44,841 nucleotides of DNA, from the NCBI RefSeq assembly GCF_000158915.1, contig NZ_GG657754.1, forward strand, positions 5,624,973 to 5,669,813. The letters are read 5' to 3'. Of the stretch, positions 33,923-43,231 are shown piece by piece (the stretch's first letter is position 1; every line of letters starts with the position of its first letter). Below the pieces are notes generated by a model. The model was given only the letters and a program-made list of their open reading frames with translations, had not been told where the DNA came from and ran no database searches. Made by a program: the position numbers and the translations under genes. Origin of the DNA: Streptomyces himastatinicus ATCC 53653 (GTDB taxonomy: Bacteria; Actinomycetota; Actinomycetes; Streptomycetales; Streptomycetaceae).

Positions 33923-34596
33923 TGCTCCCTCGTCGTGGATTCCAGCGCCTCGGGCGGGGTCAGCTCACCGGCCGGCACCAGGCCCGACTGCACCGCGTAC
34001 ACCGCCGCCTGGGTCCGGCTGTGCACGCCGAGTTTGGTCAGGATGTGGCTCACGTACGTCTTCACGGTCTGCTGGCCGATCCGCAGATCGCGGGCGATCT
34101 CCTTGTTGGCCTTGCCGCGGGCCAGCATGGTGAGCACCTCGGTCTCCCGCTCGGTGAGCTGTTCGGGTCCGCTCGGCTCGCGGACCTGGCCCATCAGCCG
34201 GGAGATCGCGGCGGGGGAGACATGGATCTGTCCGGCGGCCGCGGCCTTCACCGCGTTCCTCAGGTCGTCGGCCTCGGCGTTCTTCAGCAGGAAGCCGATC
34301 GCCCCGGCCCGTACGGCGCCCATCACCATGGCGTCGTCGAGGGAGCTGGTCAGCGCCACCACCTCGACCTCGGGGATGTCCTGGCGGATCTCCGCCGTGG
34401 CCGACACCCCGTCCATCACGGGCATCAGCAGGTCCATCAGGACGACGTCGGGGCACAGCTCCCGGGCCAGCCGTACGGCCTCGCGGCCGTTGGTCGTCTC
34501 GCCGACCACCTTGATCTCGTTGTCGAGTCCCAGGATCATGCGCAGGCCCTGCCTGACCACCGCATGATCGTCTGCGATCAGAACGCGAAGCGCCAC
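33907..34596 (-). CDS. NarL/FixJ-family response regulator, partner of the GAF kinase
   Basis: A 229-residue regulator. Receiver domain with IADDHAVVRQG, phospho-acceptor Asp in DVVLMDLLMP (~54) and a conserved Lys in FLLKNAEADDL; C-terminal LuxR-type helix-turn-helix (LTERETEVLTMLARGKANKE, GIQQTVKTYVSHIL-like). It overlaps the kinase gene downstream by 16 bp. It is separated by 190 bp from the second two-component pair, so has its own promoter region. Confidence 0.93.
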   Translation of the reverse strand: MALRVLIADDHAVVRQGLRMILGLDNEIKVVGETTNGREAVRLARELCPDVVLMDLLMPVMDGVSATAEIRQDIPEVEVVALTSSLDDAMVMGAVRAGAIGFLLKNAEADDLRNAVKAAAAGQIHVSPAAISRLMGQVREPSGPEQLTERETEVLTMLARGKANKEIARDLRIGQQTVKTYVSHILTKLGVHSRTQAAVYAVQSGLVPAGELTPPEALESTTREQWWSA

Positions 34597-34786
34597 GTTG
34601 ACTCACCTGCCCACGAAAAGGAGAACGACGGGAACAACGGAACGGAGCGTCCAGCTGTGCGCAGGGGGTGCGCACGGGAGGGGAACCCGGTGAGCGGTGT
34701 CCGGAATTCCATCAGTCGGGGGATTTCGTCCCCCATTCGTCCGCCCCTGGTTGGCGGAGGCGCCGGAAGGGGGAGCTACCGGGGTC

Positions 34787-35464
34787 TCACTCCGGTTCGA
34801 CGGGCCGGAAGCCCCACTCGGTGGCCTTGGCGACCGCCTCCAGCTGCGAGCGCACCTCCAGCTTCTCCAGGATCTTGCGCACATGGGTGCGCACGGTCGC
34901 GTAGCTGATGCTCAGCTGCTCCGCGACCGCCCGGTTGTCCAGGCCCTGGCCCATCAGGGTGAGGATCTCCTGCTCGCGCCGGGTCAGGCTCTCCAGCCGC
35001 CCGGTCTGCTCGGCGGTCGAGCGCGCCGATTCACGGTGCCGGGACAGCACCTCCACCAGGGTTCCGGCGGGGATCAGGGTCTCGCCCTCGGCGGCGGAGC
35101 GGATGGCGGAGGCGATCTCGTCGCCGCTCGCCGACTTCAGCAGATAGCCGCAGGCGCCCGCCTCCACCGCGGCCAGCAGCGCGGAGTCGCTGGCGTCGGC
35201 GCTGAGGATCACGATCGCGCAGGAGGGGTCATGGGCCCGGATGCCCGCGGCCGCGTCGGCCCCGGTGCCGTCGGGCAGCCGGAAGTCGATCAGGGCCACA
35301 TCGGGGGTCAGCTCCTTGGCCATGGGCACGGTCTCGGCGACCGAATCGGCCCACCCGACCACGGTCAGGTCCCCGTACTCGGCCAGCAGCGCCCACAGGC
35401 CCTCGGCGACCACCCGGTGGTCCTCGACGATCAGGACCTTGGTCAGCTCCGCCGGGGCGGTCAC
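34787..35464 (-). CDS. NarL/FixJ-family response regulator, partner of the REC-PAS kinase
   Basis: A 225-residue regulator: receiver with VLIVEDHRVVAEGL, Asp in DVALIDFRLPDGTG (~56), Lys in GYLLKSASGDE, and a LuxR-type DNA-binding domain (LTRREQEILTLMGQGLDN, SYATVRTHVRKILEKL). The GTG start overlaps the stop of the kinase gene (GTGA), so translation is coupled. Longer frames upstream are shadows of the kinase gene. Confidence 0.92.
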   Translation of the reverse strand: MTAPAELTKVLIVEDHRVVAEGLWALLAEYGDLTVVGWADSVAETVPMAKELTPDVALIDFRLPDGTGADAAAGIRAHDPSCAIVILSADASDSALLAAVEAGACGYLLKSASGDEIASAIRSAAEGETLIPAGTLVEVLSRHRESARSTAEQTGRLESLTRREQEILTLMGQGLDNRAVAEQLSISYATVRTHVRKILEKLEVRSQLEAVAKATEWGFRPVEPE

Positions 35465-37377
35465 GGCTCCGGTTCCCCTTCCGAGGACGGGGAGCCGAGG
35501 GACGAGGCGCCGAGGGCCGGGACCGGCGGATCGCCCAGCGGCACCCAGAACTCGACGGTGGTGCCGGTGCCCGGGGCACTCTCGATGCGGCACCAGCCGC
35601 CCGCGATCTGGGCGCGCTCCTGGATGAGGGACAGCCCGAGGTGGCCCGGGCGGGACTCGACTTCGAGGGGGTTGTAGCCCCGGCCGTCGTCGACGATCCG
35701 TACGAGACAGCCCTCGTCCAGCCCGAGCAGCTGGACGTGCACCGTCTTCGCCCGGGCGTGCTTGCGCACGTTCATCAGGGCTTCCTGCGCGGTCCGGTAG
35801 ATCAGCGCCATGGTCTCGGCGGGCGGCTTGGCCGCGAGCCGGTCCTCCAGCCGGTAGGTGAGCCCGGTCTCGGTACGGATCTGCTCCAGCAGCCCGCGCA
35901 GCGCGGCGGCCAGGCAGCCGTGCTCCAGGCTGGACGGGCGGAGGTCGAAGATCAGCTGCCGCAGTCGGCTCAGCGACAGCTTCAGGGTCTCGTCCAGCTT
36001 GTCCATCACCCGCTGCTCCTCGGGGTCCCGCAGCCGCCGCCGCAGCTGCTGGAGCCGGAGGCTGGCCGCGGTGATCACCTGGATGGTGTCGTCGTGGATG
36101 TCCGCGGCGATCCGCCCGCGCTCGGCCTCCTGGGCGTGGACGAGATGGCTGAGCAGGGCCTGCCGGTCCCGGTCGGTGACCTCCAGCAGCTCCAGGCTGC
36201 GCTCCAGGACGAACTGGGCGCGCTGCACCTCGGTGATGTCCCGGACGGTCAGGACGGTCAGCATCCCCTCCTCGGTACGCAGCGGGCTGATGCTGACGTC
36301 GGCCGGGAACTGCTTGGCGTCGCTGCGCCGGCCGACCAGCTCCATGCTGTGGCCGAGCGGTTCCTCGGACTCGTCCCATTCGCGCAGCGAGATGGTCAGC
36401 GGCTGGTCGGGCAGCAGCGCCTCGACGGCGCGGCCGATGAGATGGTCGCGGTCGTAGCCGAAGAGGCCCTCGGTGCGGTTGTTGGCGGCCTGGATGCGCC
36501 CGCCGGTGTCGACGATCATCATCGCGTCCGGGGAGGACTCGATGAGCTGGCGGAACCGGCTCTCGGCGGCCCGCAGCTGGCTCAGGTCGGCGACGAAGAC
36601 GACGCCGCGGGCCCGCTTGCCCTGGAGATGGCCGCCGCTGAACTGGGCGGGGAACTCGGTGCCGTCCCTGCGGCGGCCCGTCATCGCGGAGGGCGCGCTG
36701 AACACCCGGCCGACGAGCTGTTCGGAGGCGGTGCGGTAGCGCTCGGGGACGAGGTCCCGCAGCCGCTTGTCGCGCAGCTCGGCCGAGCTGTAGCCGAACA
36801 TGTGCCGTACGTGGGCGTTCGCGAACTCGATCCGGCCGCGGGAGCCGAGGACGAGCACTCCGCAGGGGGCGTGGCCGAGCAGGTCCACGTACGACTCCTC
36901 CAGCCGTCCGCCCACCAGGTCCTCGAAGCGCCAGGAGGCGCGGTCGGCGCGGCGCAGCGGCTCCGCGCAGTCGGCGAGCAGATCGGCGGACATGGAGAAC
37001 TGGTCGCGGGCGGCCCTGTTGATCGCCTCGAGTATCTCCTCGGCGGGGGTGCCCTTGACCAGGTAGCCGGTGGCGCCGACGGCGAGCATGTTGAGGACGG
37101 TCTCGCGGTCGCCGTGGGCGGACAGCGCGACCACGCGGGCGTCGGGGGCCTGGTCACGGATGGCGCGGACGCTGCCCGGGGCGTCGCCCTTGGGCATGTG
37201 CACGTCCATGATCACGACGCGGGGGTGGTGCTCGACCGCCTCGTGCACGGCCTGCTCGTGGTCGATGGCGAGCCCGACGAGTTCCAGGTCGGGGTGGGAG
37301 TCGATGAGGTCCGCGAGGGCTTCCCGGACTGCCGGGTCGTCATCGGCCACCACAACGTCGATCCGGTCGTCACCCAT
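35461..37377 (-). CDS. Hybrid REC-PAS-PAS sensor histidine kinase
   Basis: A 638-residue cytoplasmic kinase with a receiver domain at the N-terminus (Asp in VVIMDVHMPKGD, ~56; Lys in GYLVKGTPAEE), two PAS domains (~165-275 and ~285-400), a HisKA_3 core with acceptor His in IAADIHDDTIQ (~426) and an HATPase domain (ALMNVRKHARA, DDGRGYNP, GHLGLSLIQERAQ). The order REC first means it can be controlled by another kinase, forming a relay. It is coupled to the regulator at 34787 and starts 2 bases after the 143-residue gene upstream, making a three-gene operon. Confidence 0.92.
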   Translation of the reverse strand: MGDDRIDVVVADDDPAVREALADLIDSHPDLELVGLAIDHEQAVHEAVEHHPRVVIMDVHMPKGDAPGSVRAIRDQAPDARVVALSAHGDRETVLNMLAVGATGYLVKGTPAEEILEAINRAARDQFSMSADLLADCAEPLRRADRASWRFEDLVGGRLEESYVDLLGHAPCGVLVLGSRGRIEFANAHVRHMFGYSSAELRDKRLRDLVPERYRTASEQLVGRVFSAPSAMTGRRRDGTEFPAQFSGGHLQGKRARGVVFVADLSQLRAAESRFRQLIESSPDAMMIVDTGGRIQAANNRTEGLFGYDRDHLIGRAVEALLPDQPLTISLREWDESEEPLGHSMELVGRRSDAKQFPADVSISPLRTEEGMLTVLTVRDITEVQRAQFVLERSLELLEVTDRDRQALLSHLVHAQEAERGRIAADIHDDTIQVITAASLRLQQLRRRLRDPEEQRVMDKLDETLKLSLSRLRQLIFDLRPSSLEHGCLAAALRGLLEQIRTETGLTYRLEDRLAAKPPAETMALIYRTAQEALMNVRKHARAKTVHVQLLGLDEGCLVRIVDDGRGYNPLEVESRPGHLGLSLIQERAQIAGGWCRIESAPGTGTTVEFWVPLGDPPVPALGASSLGSPSSEGEPEP

Positions 37378-37379
37378 CG

Positions 37380-37811
37380 CTACCCACCTCCCTTGAGGAC
37401 GGCACCCTGGAGTTCGCGGGTGCTGAGTTCATCGCGCCGGCAGTGCGACAGCGACGGCATGACCGCTGCGAGCGGCGCGACCAGCACGTTGTAGTGGCTT
37501 CCGATGCGATCGCATACGGCGACCGCCGCCGCGGCGTCCCACACCGCGGCCCAGAAGGCCCAGTCGTGACGCCGGTGGTTCTGCGCCGCGTCCAAGGCGG
37601 CCCGGCGCGCGACGGCGGCGGCCACGAGGATGCGGTACCGCTCCTCGTCGGTCGTGGTGCGGTGGACCTCCGCCCATCCCTCGGCGCGGGTCTGGCTGGA
37701 GGTCTGCTTCCACAGATCGGCCACCCGGTCGATTTCTTCGGGGGAGAGGTCCTCGATATGGGTCAGGAACTGGAGGACTCTTCGCGAGTTCGGGCCGAAA
37801 ATAATACTCAT
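37380..37811 (-). CDS. Unknown small protein, first gene of the REC-PAS kinase operon
   Basis: A 143-residue cytoplasmic protein, helical, start MSIIFGPNSRRVLQFLTHIE with GGAGTG upstream. Trp- and Ala-rich in the middle (DWAFWAAVWDAAAAVAVCDR). No family recognised. The stop stands two bases before the kinase start, so it is the operon leader and could act as a small sensor or modulator of the kinase; that is inference from position. Confidence 0.75.
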   Translation of the reverse strand: MSIIFGPNSRRVLQFLTHIEDLSPEEIDRVADLWKQTSSQTRAEGWAEVHRTTTDEERYRILVAAAVARRAALDAAQNHRRHDWAFWAAVWDAAAAVAVCDRIGSHYNVLVAPLAAVMPSLSHCRRDELSTRELQGAVLKGGG

Positions 37812-37948
37812 AGGACACTCCAGGACGCATGGTACATCTCCGGACTATCGCGAACGTGGGCCCAGGCCCCCGAGGCGGCCGGAACGACCTTCCGGCCCAC
37901 GCTCCCGCTCGGGCGTCATCGCCGACGTCACCGGCGTCACCGGCGTAC

Positions 37949-39397
37949 CTAATCGTTCTGTCCGTGGCCCGAGGACATGTTGATGCTCGCCTTGGCGATA
38001 CCGCCGCTCTTCTGGCCGACGAGCTGGAACGCGACGCCGTTCTCGTCGGCCGCGGTGATCCGGTACGAGCCCACCGCCGACGCCTTGCCGCGCTCGTCGA
38101 CCTGGAAGGTCCCGATCTTCCGCTGCCCGGTGGAGCCGGACCCGGCGTACGCGACCACCGTCTCGCCCGGGGCGAAGCCCGCGACGTAGAAGCTCAGCGT
38201 GGTGCCCGCCCTGCCGCCGAAGGCGCTGGGCTCGGCGGACGGGGAGTACGGCAGCACCGTGAAGCCGGAGCGCACCACGGCCCGGCTCTGGTCGCCGATC
38301 GCCATCAGCGTCTGGCGGCCCTTGAGCCCGAACGGCACGTTGAACGCCACGTCGCGGATCTGGCCCATGCCGTTCGCCTGGGCGGTGAAGGCGGGCAGCC
38401 CGCTGTTGCGGTTGATGTAGACCAGGACCCGCTCGCCGGGCGCGAACTTGTTGGCGGACAGCGTGATCCGCTGACCGGCCTTGAGCGCGTACGGCTTGGA
38501 CTTCATCGACGGGTACATGGCCAGCATCTGGAAGGGGGCGGTGGCCGTGGTCTTGCTGCGCTTGCCCACCAGGACCAGCGTGCTGTTGCCGGTCGGCGCC
38601 ACCCCGACCTTGATGTCCGCGCGGCCCACGCTGCCGCCGCTGTCGGTGTGCAGCGTGGTGACGGGGGTGCCGGTGGTCCGTCCCCAGAACACGTCGATCG
38701 ACTCGCCGGGCCGGAAGCCATGGGCGCTGACCATGACGATGTCGCCCGGGCGGCCGACCATCTTGTTGATCCGCGCGGTGCCGACCGCACCGCCTGTGAT
38801 CACTTTGGCCTCGGCCGCGTTGGCGCTGCCGCGCTGCTGGGCGACGAGGGTGGCGGGCCGTCCGCTGTTGGACTCGGGCACGGTGAACCGGGCGTAGATC
38901 GAGCCGTAGCGGTCGGTCTTGACGCTGCCGATCGCCCGGCCCTTGGTGTCCGACGCCCGGGCCTTGAGCAGCAGGTCCACGGTGGACTTCTTGCCGAAGC
39001 CGCCGCCCTCGACCGTCGCCTTGCCACCGGGGGTCACCAGGCCCGGGTTGAGCACGATGATCGGGCCGGACGCCTGCGGGATGCGCTGGTTGCCCAGCTT
39101 GATGGTCTTGGGCTGCTTGGGCGGCCGTACCTCCTGCCGCTCATGCGGATGCCCCTTCTTCGGGGCGCCGCCGCCTCCGTTGCCGGTGGTGTCGAGGGCG
39201 CCACCGAAGCCACCGCGCGCGATCACCTGCACGAGCGATCCGACGATCGCGAAGACCACGAGAGCGAGCAGGACCGTCTTCCAGGTGAGCTTCTTCTTGT
39301 GCTTGTCGCCCGGGTCTTTCCCGGCCGGGGATTTCTCCTCGTACTCGGGAACATCCCTGTCCTCCGGAACATCCCAGTCGTCGTCGTACTCAGGCAT
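37949..39397 (-). CDS. Membrane-anchored surface protein with Ig/IPT-like repeats
   Basis: A ~482-residue protein: acidic cytoplasmic N-terminus (MPEYDDDWDVPEDRDVPEYE), Lys-rich stop, one membrane helix at ~40-60 (VLLALVVFAIVGSLVQVI), a Gly-rich stalk, then four or so outer repeats of ~90 residues each marked by PG...GxGF.PGE.V patterns (VTPGGKATVEGGGFG, GRPGDIVMVSAHGFRPGES, KAGQRITLSANKFAPGERV, RAGTTLSFYVAGFAPGETV). This is a typical beta-sandwich surface or scaffold protein. ATG 39397, with AGGAGGTGA upstream, is chosen over GTG 39406. It ends the operon GtrA, GT2, GT39, repeat protein. Confidence 0.82.
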   Translation of the reverse strand: MPEYDDDWDVPEDRDVPEYEEKSPAGKDPGDKHKKKLTWKTVLLALVVFAIVGSLVQVIARGGFGGALDTTGNGGGGAPKKGHPHERQEVRPPKQPKTIKLGNQRIPQASGPIIVLNPGLVTPGGKATVEGGGFGKKSTVDLLLKARASDTKGRAIGSVKTDRYGSIYARFTVPESNSGRPATLVAQQRGSANAAEAKVITGGAVGTARINKMVGRPGDIVMVSAHGFRPGESIDVFWGRTTGTPVTTLHTDSGGSVGRADIKVGVAPTGNSTLVLVGKRSKTTATAPFQMLAMYPSMKSKPYALKAGQRITLSANKFAPGERVLVYINRNSGLPAFTAQANGMGQIRDVAFNVPFGLKGRQTLMAIGDQSRAVVRSGFTVLPYSPSAEPSAFGGRAGTTLSFYVAGFAPGETVVAYAGSGSTGQRKIGTFQVDERGKASAVGSYRITAADENGVAFQLVGQKSGGIAKASINMSSGHGQND

Positions 39398-39421
39398 GGC
39401 CTTCACCTCCTCTTCCCGCGG

Positions 39422-41170
39422 CTATTGCACCCGGTAGATTTCGAGCTTGATGTTGCCCTGGATTCTCGACCAGACCCGGTCGGAATTCTGGAGGGCCTTG
39501 AGAATCCAGTTCTCGCGCCCGTCGGCGTTGTTTGTGGCCATCGACTTGCGCATCTTGTTCGACATGATGATGTAGTCGATGTTCTGCCATCTCTTTTTGA
39601 ACAGCTTGTCGCGCACATCGGGGTCGGATGCGGCGTTCCAGTGGGAATGCGCGTACGGGTAGAACGGGCGCACATCGTGCAGCTCGCCCCAGAGGTCGTC
39701 GTCCATGATGATGCGTGCGTTGGACGGGACGTGTTTGCGCACCCAGGCGATCTGATCATGCTGCATTTTGGTGAGGTTCAGCTTTTTCTGGTACTGGTCC
39801 GCGATTTGCACGACGCCCTCGGTATTGGTGTGCACCAGATATCCGGAGGACGGTGACATCAGCAGGACGACCGCGACCAGTGAGGGCGCACCGACCCGGA
39901 CGAGCCCATGGGCTCCCCGCAGGAAGCGGTTCTTGAACGAGGCCTTCAGCAGCCGGTCCACGGCCATGCCGATGCACATCGCGAACATGGGGATCAGCGG
40001 GGTGACGTAGAAGTCCAGCACCACGCTGCCGCGCAGCAGGTAGAAGGTGTAGCCGAAGGCCAGGGTCCCGATGATCAGGTGGCCCAGGTTGCGCTGCCGG
40101 TCCCGCAGCCCCCACCACAGGCACAGCAGCATCGCCGCGAACCCGGCGATCAGCATGAACGAGTCGCGCATCAGCCAGCTCGTGTACAGCAGCCCGTCGT
40201 GGCTGAGCAGGTTGCCCTGGCTGCGGTTGAGCTGCCACCACAGGGTGTAGAGCAGCGAGACGTGGTCCGCGGGCGGATTGTTCAGGTCGAAGTCGAAGCT
40301 GCTCGGCAGCAGCTCGTTCTTGAGCAGCGCGTACGTCACATAGGCGCCGATCGGGGCCGCCGCGGCGAACGGCCAGAGCGTCCGGAGGAACCGGTGGCTC
40401 GGCGACCCCTTGATCCGCCGGTAGAGCAGATAGATGAAGCTCGGCACGAAGAAGATCGCGTTTTCCTTGGTGATCAGTGCGAGCCCCAGCGCCACCCCGC
40501 CGCCGAACACCGACCTGATGGTGGTCTCCCGGCGCAGCAGGGCGAACAGGCTCAGCAGCAGCCAGAACATCATCAGGTTGTCCAGCAGCACCTGGCGCTG
40601 GTAGTAGACCGCGATCGGCGAGACGTTGAAGAAGAACGCGGCGACGGTGGCGGCCAGCACGCTGCCCGACAGCCGCCGGGTGATCTCGAACAGCAGATAG
40701 ACGCTCGCGACATGCACCAGCAGCATCAGGAAGCGACCGGTGTTGATCGCGTTGCCGAACGTCTCGAACTGCTGCGGCAGCGGGAAGACCCAGCCTGCCA
40801 GCGTGATCCAGCCCGCCGGGGCGTGGTCGTAGTCGTAGGTGTACGGGGACAGGCTGGTCTCGCGCACCAGCGACCAGGCCCGCTGCATGTAGATGCCCTC
40901 GTCGGTGAGGTAGAGGGGGTAGCGGAACAGGTGGTAGCCGTGGGTGAGCGCTCCGGTCAGCAGGGAGACCGCCAGGGCGATCTTCCCGGCGTTCCCCAGC
41001 GGCGGGAACCAGCCGCGCTCCACGGAGAACCGGCGGCGGCGCCGTGCGGGAGGCCGCTGCGGGGCGGCCTGGTCCTGGCCTGCGCTCTGGTCGGCACTTT
41101 GGTCGGCGTTCTGGCCGACGGCGACCGGCGGGTTCGAGGGTGCCCGGCTGGGCACGGGGTCATGCGACAC
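39422..41170 (-). CDS. GT39/ArnT-like membrane glycosyltransferase
   Basis: A ~582-residue membrane protein with a disordered Gln/Ala/Arg-rich N-terminus, then about eleven membrane helices and a soluble C-terminal domain. The acidic motif YLTDEGIYMQRAW after helix 1 is the catalytic-type DE of GT39/GT83 transferases that use polyprenyl-phosphate sugars. The soluble tail (YVHTN..., LWGELHDVRPFYPYAHSHW) is on the outer side. GTG 41170 overlaps the GT2 gene by 11 bp; the longer frame to 41350 is antisense-like overlap. It probably moves a sugar from a lipid carrier, flipped by GtrA, onto a surface acceptor. Confidence 0.86.
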   Translation of the reverse strand: MSHDPVPSRAPSNPPVAVGQNADQSADQSAGQDQAAPQRPPARRRRRFSVERGWFPPLGNAGKIALAVSLLTGALTHGYHLFRYPLYLTDEGIYMQRAWSLVRETSLSPYTYDYDHAPAGWITLAGWVFPLPQQFETFGNAINTGRFLMLLVHVASVYLLFEITRRLSGSVLAATVAAFFFNVSPIAVYYQRQVLLDNLMMFWLLLSLFALLRRETTIRSVFGGGVALGLALITKENAIFFVPSFIYLLYRRIKGSPSHRFLRTLWPFAAAAPIGAYVTYALLKNELLPSSFDFDLNNPPADHVSLLYTLWWQLNRSQGNLLSHDGLLYTSWLMRDSFMLIAGFAAMLLCLWWGLRDRQRNLGHLIIGTLAFGYTFYLLRGSVVLDFYVTPLIPMFAMCIGMAVDRLLKASFKNRFLRGAHGLVRVGAPSLVAVVLLMSPSSGYLVHTNTEGVVQIADQYQKKLNLTKMQHDQIAWVRKHVPSNARIIMDDDLWGELHDVRPFYPYAHSHWNAASDPDVRDKLFKKRWQNIDYIIMSNKMRKSMATNNADGRENWILKALQNSDRVWSRIQGNIKLEIYRVQ

Positions 41171-42455
41171 GCGACTCCGCCTCCTCGGTCGAGCCCCGGT
41201 GGGCGCCCACGTGCTGTGTCTTCTCCCAGTCGTGGCGGCCGGCCAGCTGCCGCCGCATGGCCCGCAGCGCCGCGTAGGCGAGGACCATCTGGAACGGGAA
41301 CCAGGCGATCGCCATCCGGAGGACGGCCTTCGGCGAGGCCTCGAGGCCATGGGCGTCGGTGAACTCGTACAGGCCGACCATCTGCACCAGGAAGTGCGCG
41401 ACCAGCAGCAGTACGGGCAGATACGAGCAGAGCGCGATCAGCACCGGCACCTTGAGGATCAGGATCATGCCGAGCGAGATCGGCAGATAGAGGCCGAGCA
41501 ACGCCTGCCCGCGCGGGAACACCAGCACGTAGAAGGCCAGCCAGCGCTGTTTGCGCGTCGGCATCTTCTTCCACGTGCCCTTCTTCAGGGTCTGCATGAA
41601 GCCCTGGCTCCAGCGGGTGCGCTGCCGGATGAAGTGGCCGAGGGTGGGCGGCGTCTCCTCCTTGGTCACGTACCGGTCGTCGTAGACCACCCGCACCCGC
41701 TCGCCCATGGCCGAGATCCGCAGGCCCATGTCCGCGTCCTCGGTGAGGTTGCGGTCGTCCCAGCCGCCGAGCCGCAGCAGCAGTTCGCGGGCGAAGAAGA
41801 CGGTGTTGCCGCCGAGCGGGATGGAGCCGTGGTGGGCGTGGTAGTGCAGCCGGCTCTTGAACCAGAAGAAGTACTCCAGGACGTTCAGCGTCGAATACCA
41901 ATTGGACTGGTAGTTCATGAGCTGGACGCCCGCCTGCACCACCCGGACCCGCTCCTTCACCATCACGGTGTTGACGAGCCGGAATATCTTCGGGTGGATG
42001 TCGTCCTCGGCGTCGAAGATGGTCACCACCTTGTTGGCGGTCTGCGGCAGGGCGGTGTTGAGCCCGTGCGGCTTGTTGATCGGCCCGTCGTCGAAGACCA
42101 CGACCCGCACGTTGTGCAGCCCTTCCCGGGCCAGCTGGTCGATCTTCTCCTCGGCCTTCTTCACGGTGCCGTCGTCGTCCTGTGAACAGATCACGAAGAC
42201 CTCCAGCAATTCGGCCGGATAGTCGGCGCGCACCACTCGCTCGATGGTGGACTGGATGACGTCTTCCTCATGCCGGGCGGGCAGCAGCACGCTGAAGGAG
42301 AGCCGCGGCGGAATGAAGGTGTCCGGCGCCCTGGCCTTCCGTTCGGCGTCCCGTCGGTCCCAGGTGTAGAGCATGAGGTAGAGGACGTGGGTCGACTGCA
42401 CCGTGAGCAGGATCGAGACCAGCACCAGCACCAGATAGACGATGGGGATAATCAT
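41160..42455 (-). CDS. Processive-type GT2 glycosyltransferase
   Basis: A 431-residue membrane glycosyltransferase. After one N-terminal helix comes the GT-A domain with SVLLPARHEED, VICSQDDDGT, DAEDDIHP (DxD), GGWDDRNLTEDADMG (catalytic acidic) and RQRTRWSQG (the QxxRW motif of processive beta-glycan synthases), followed by about four helices. The D,D,D,QxxRW set is complete, so it should be active; product could be a beta-linked polymer such as cellulose-like glucan or a poly-GlcNAc type glycan. No PilZ domain is present. ATG 42455 overlaps the GtrA-like stop (ATGA) and has GGAGGCGGAG upstream; an upstream in-frame ATG at 42479 is less likely. Confidence 0.88.
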   Translation of the reverse strand: MIIPIVYLVLVLVSILLTVQSTHVLYLMLYTWDRRDAERKARAPDTFIPPRLSFSVLLPARHEEDVIQSTIERVVRADYPAELLEVFVICSQDDDGTVKKAEEKIDQLAREGLHNVRVVVFDDGPINKPHGLNTALPQTANKVVTIFDAEDDIHPKIFRLVNTVMVKERVRVVQAGVQLMNYQSNWYSTLNVLEYFFWFKSRLHYHAHHGSIPLGGNTVFFARELLLRLGGWDDRNLTEDADMGLRISAMGERVRVVYDDRYVTKEETPPTLGHFIRQRTRWSQGFMQTLKKGTWKKMPTRKQRWLAFYVLVFPRGQALLGLYLPISLGMILILKVPVLIALCSYLPVLLLVAHFLVQMVGLYEFTDAHGLEASPKAVLRMAIAWFPFQMVLAYAALRAMRRQLAGRHDWEKTQHVGAHRGSTEEAESRVA

Positions 42456-42952
42456 CGGCTCCGCCTCCCCCAGACCCATCCCGTACTACAGGCGAAGTTG
42501 ACCGCGAACGCGGCGGAGATGCCGAGGCAATTCGCCAGCAGGAGATGCATTCCGGAGCGGACCAGCGACCAGACGAGAACGACGTTGACCGCGAGTCCGC
42601 CCAGTACGGATACGTTGAACTTGACGAAACGTCCGGCCGACGGCGTGGGGACGGCGAAGGTCCACCGGTCGTTGAGCAGAAAGTTGTGGACCACGGCGAG
42701 TTCCACCGCGATGCCGGAGGCCACCAGAAGCGGAAGCCCGGCCCAGTGGTAGAGCGCGAAGAGCGCCGCCGAGTTCACCAGCACACCGCCCCCGCCGACC
42801 ACGGCGAAGCGCAGCGCCAGACCGGGCAGACCCGCCATCCTGTTCCGCGGCGAGCGGGCCCGTACCGGGCTCCCGTTTCGCCTGTCGGTGGCCACGTCCG
42901 CTCGATCGCCCGGCTCTCCCGCGCGCTCACTGAACGTTCGGAAACGCTGCAT
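42452..42952 (-). CDS. GtrA-like flippase
   Basis: A 166-residue protein with four membrane helices from ~residue 45 (LRFAVVGGGGVLVNSAALFA, then LLVASGIAVELAVVHNFLLN with the conserved N-F-x-x-N-D-R-W-T-F box, and two more). GtrA proteins flip or hold polyprenyl-phosphate sugars. The polar first ~38 residues are unusual; ATG 42838 is an alternative start. It is the first gene of the operon with GT2 and GT39. Confidence 0.87.
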   Translation of the reverse strand: MQRFRTFSERAGEPGDRADVATDRRNGSPVRARSPRNRMAGLPGLALRFAVVGGGGVLVNSAALFALYHWAGLPLLVASGIAVELAVVHNFLLNDRWTFAVPTPSAGRFVKFNVSVLGGLAVNVVLVWSLVRSGMHLLLANCLGISAAFAVNFACSTGWVWGRRSR

Positions 42953-43108
42953 CGCGACTCCCTCGACAGGAGGCTCTTATCGCCGTCGAGTCCCAGAGTG
43001 CGTCACCCGCAAAGGAGGTAGTACCCGCGCCCGGGGGAGCGGTGAGTGCACCTTCGGCGGACCTCTTTCCTCCCCCATTTCGGGGAGCGCGGGGTTTTCC
43101 GGACCCGG

Positions 43109-43134
43109 GCCCTTCCCCCGAAGAGGGGAAGGGC
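43109..43134. other. 10-bp perfect hairpin in the divergent promoter region
   Basis: GCCCTTCCCC (43109-43118) and GGGGAAGGGC (43125-43134) pair around CGAAGA. It lies in the 279-bp gap between the glycan operon and the mycosin-like gene, with no T run. It may be an operator or a leader structure; function unknown. Confidence 0.6.
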
Positions 43135-43231
43135 GGATCCCTCACCCGCGGGTGTCAGTACTTCCGGGGGCTGCCCAAGATGAAAGGGGCCCGACGGCCT
43201 TGCGTCCCGTGCGACGAGAGTAGGTGACGTA

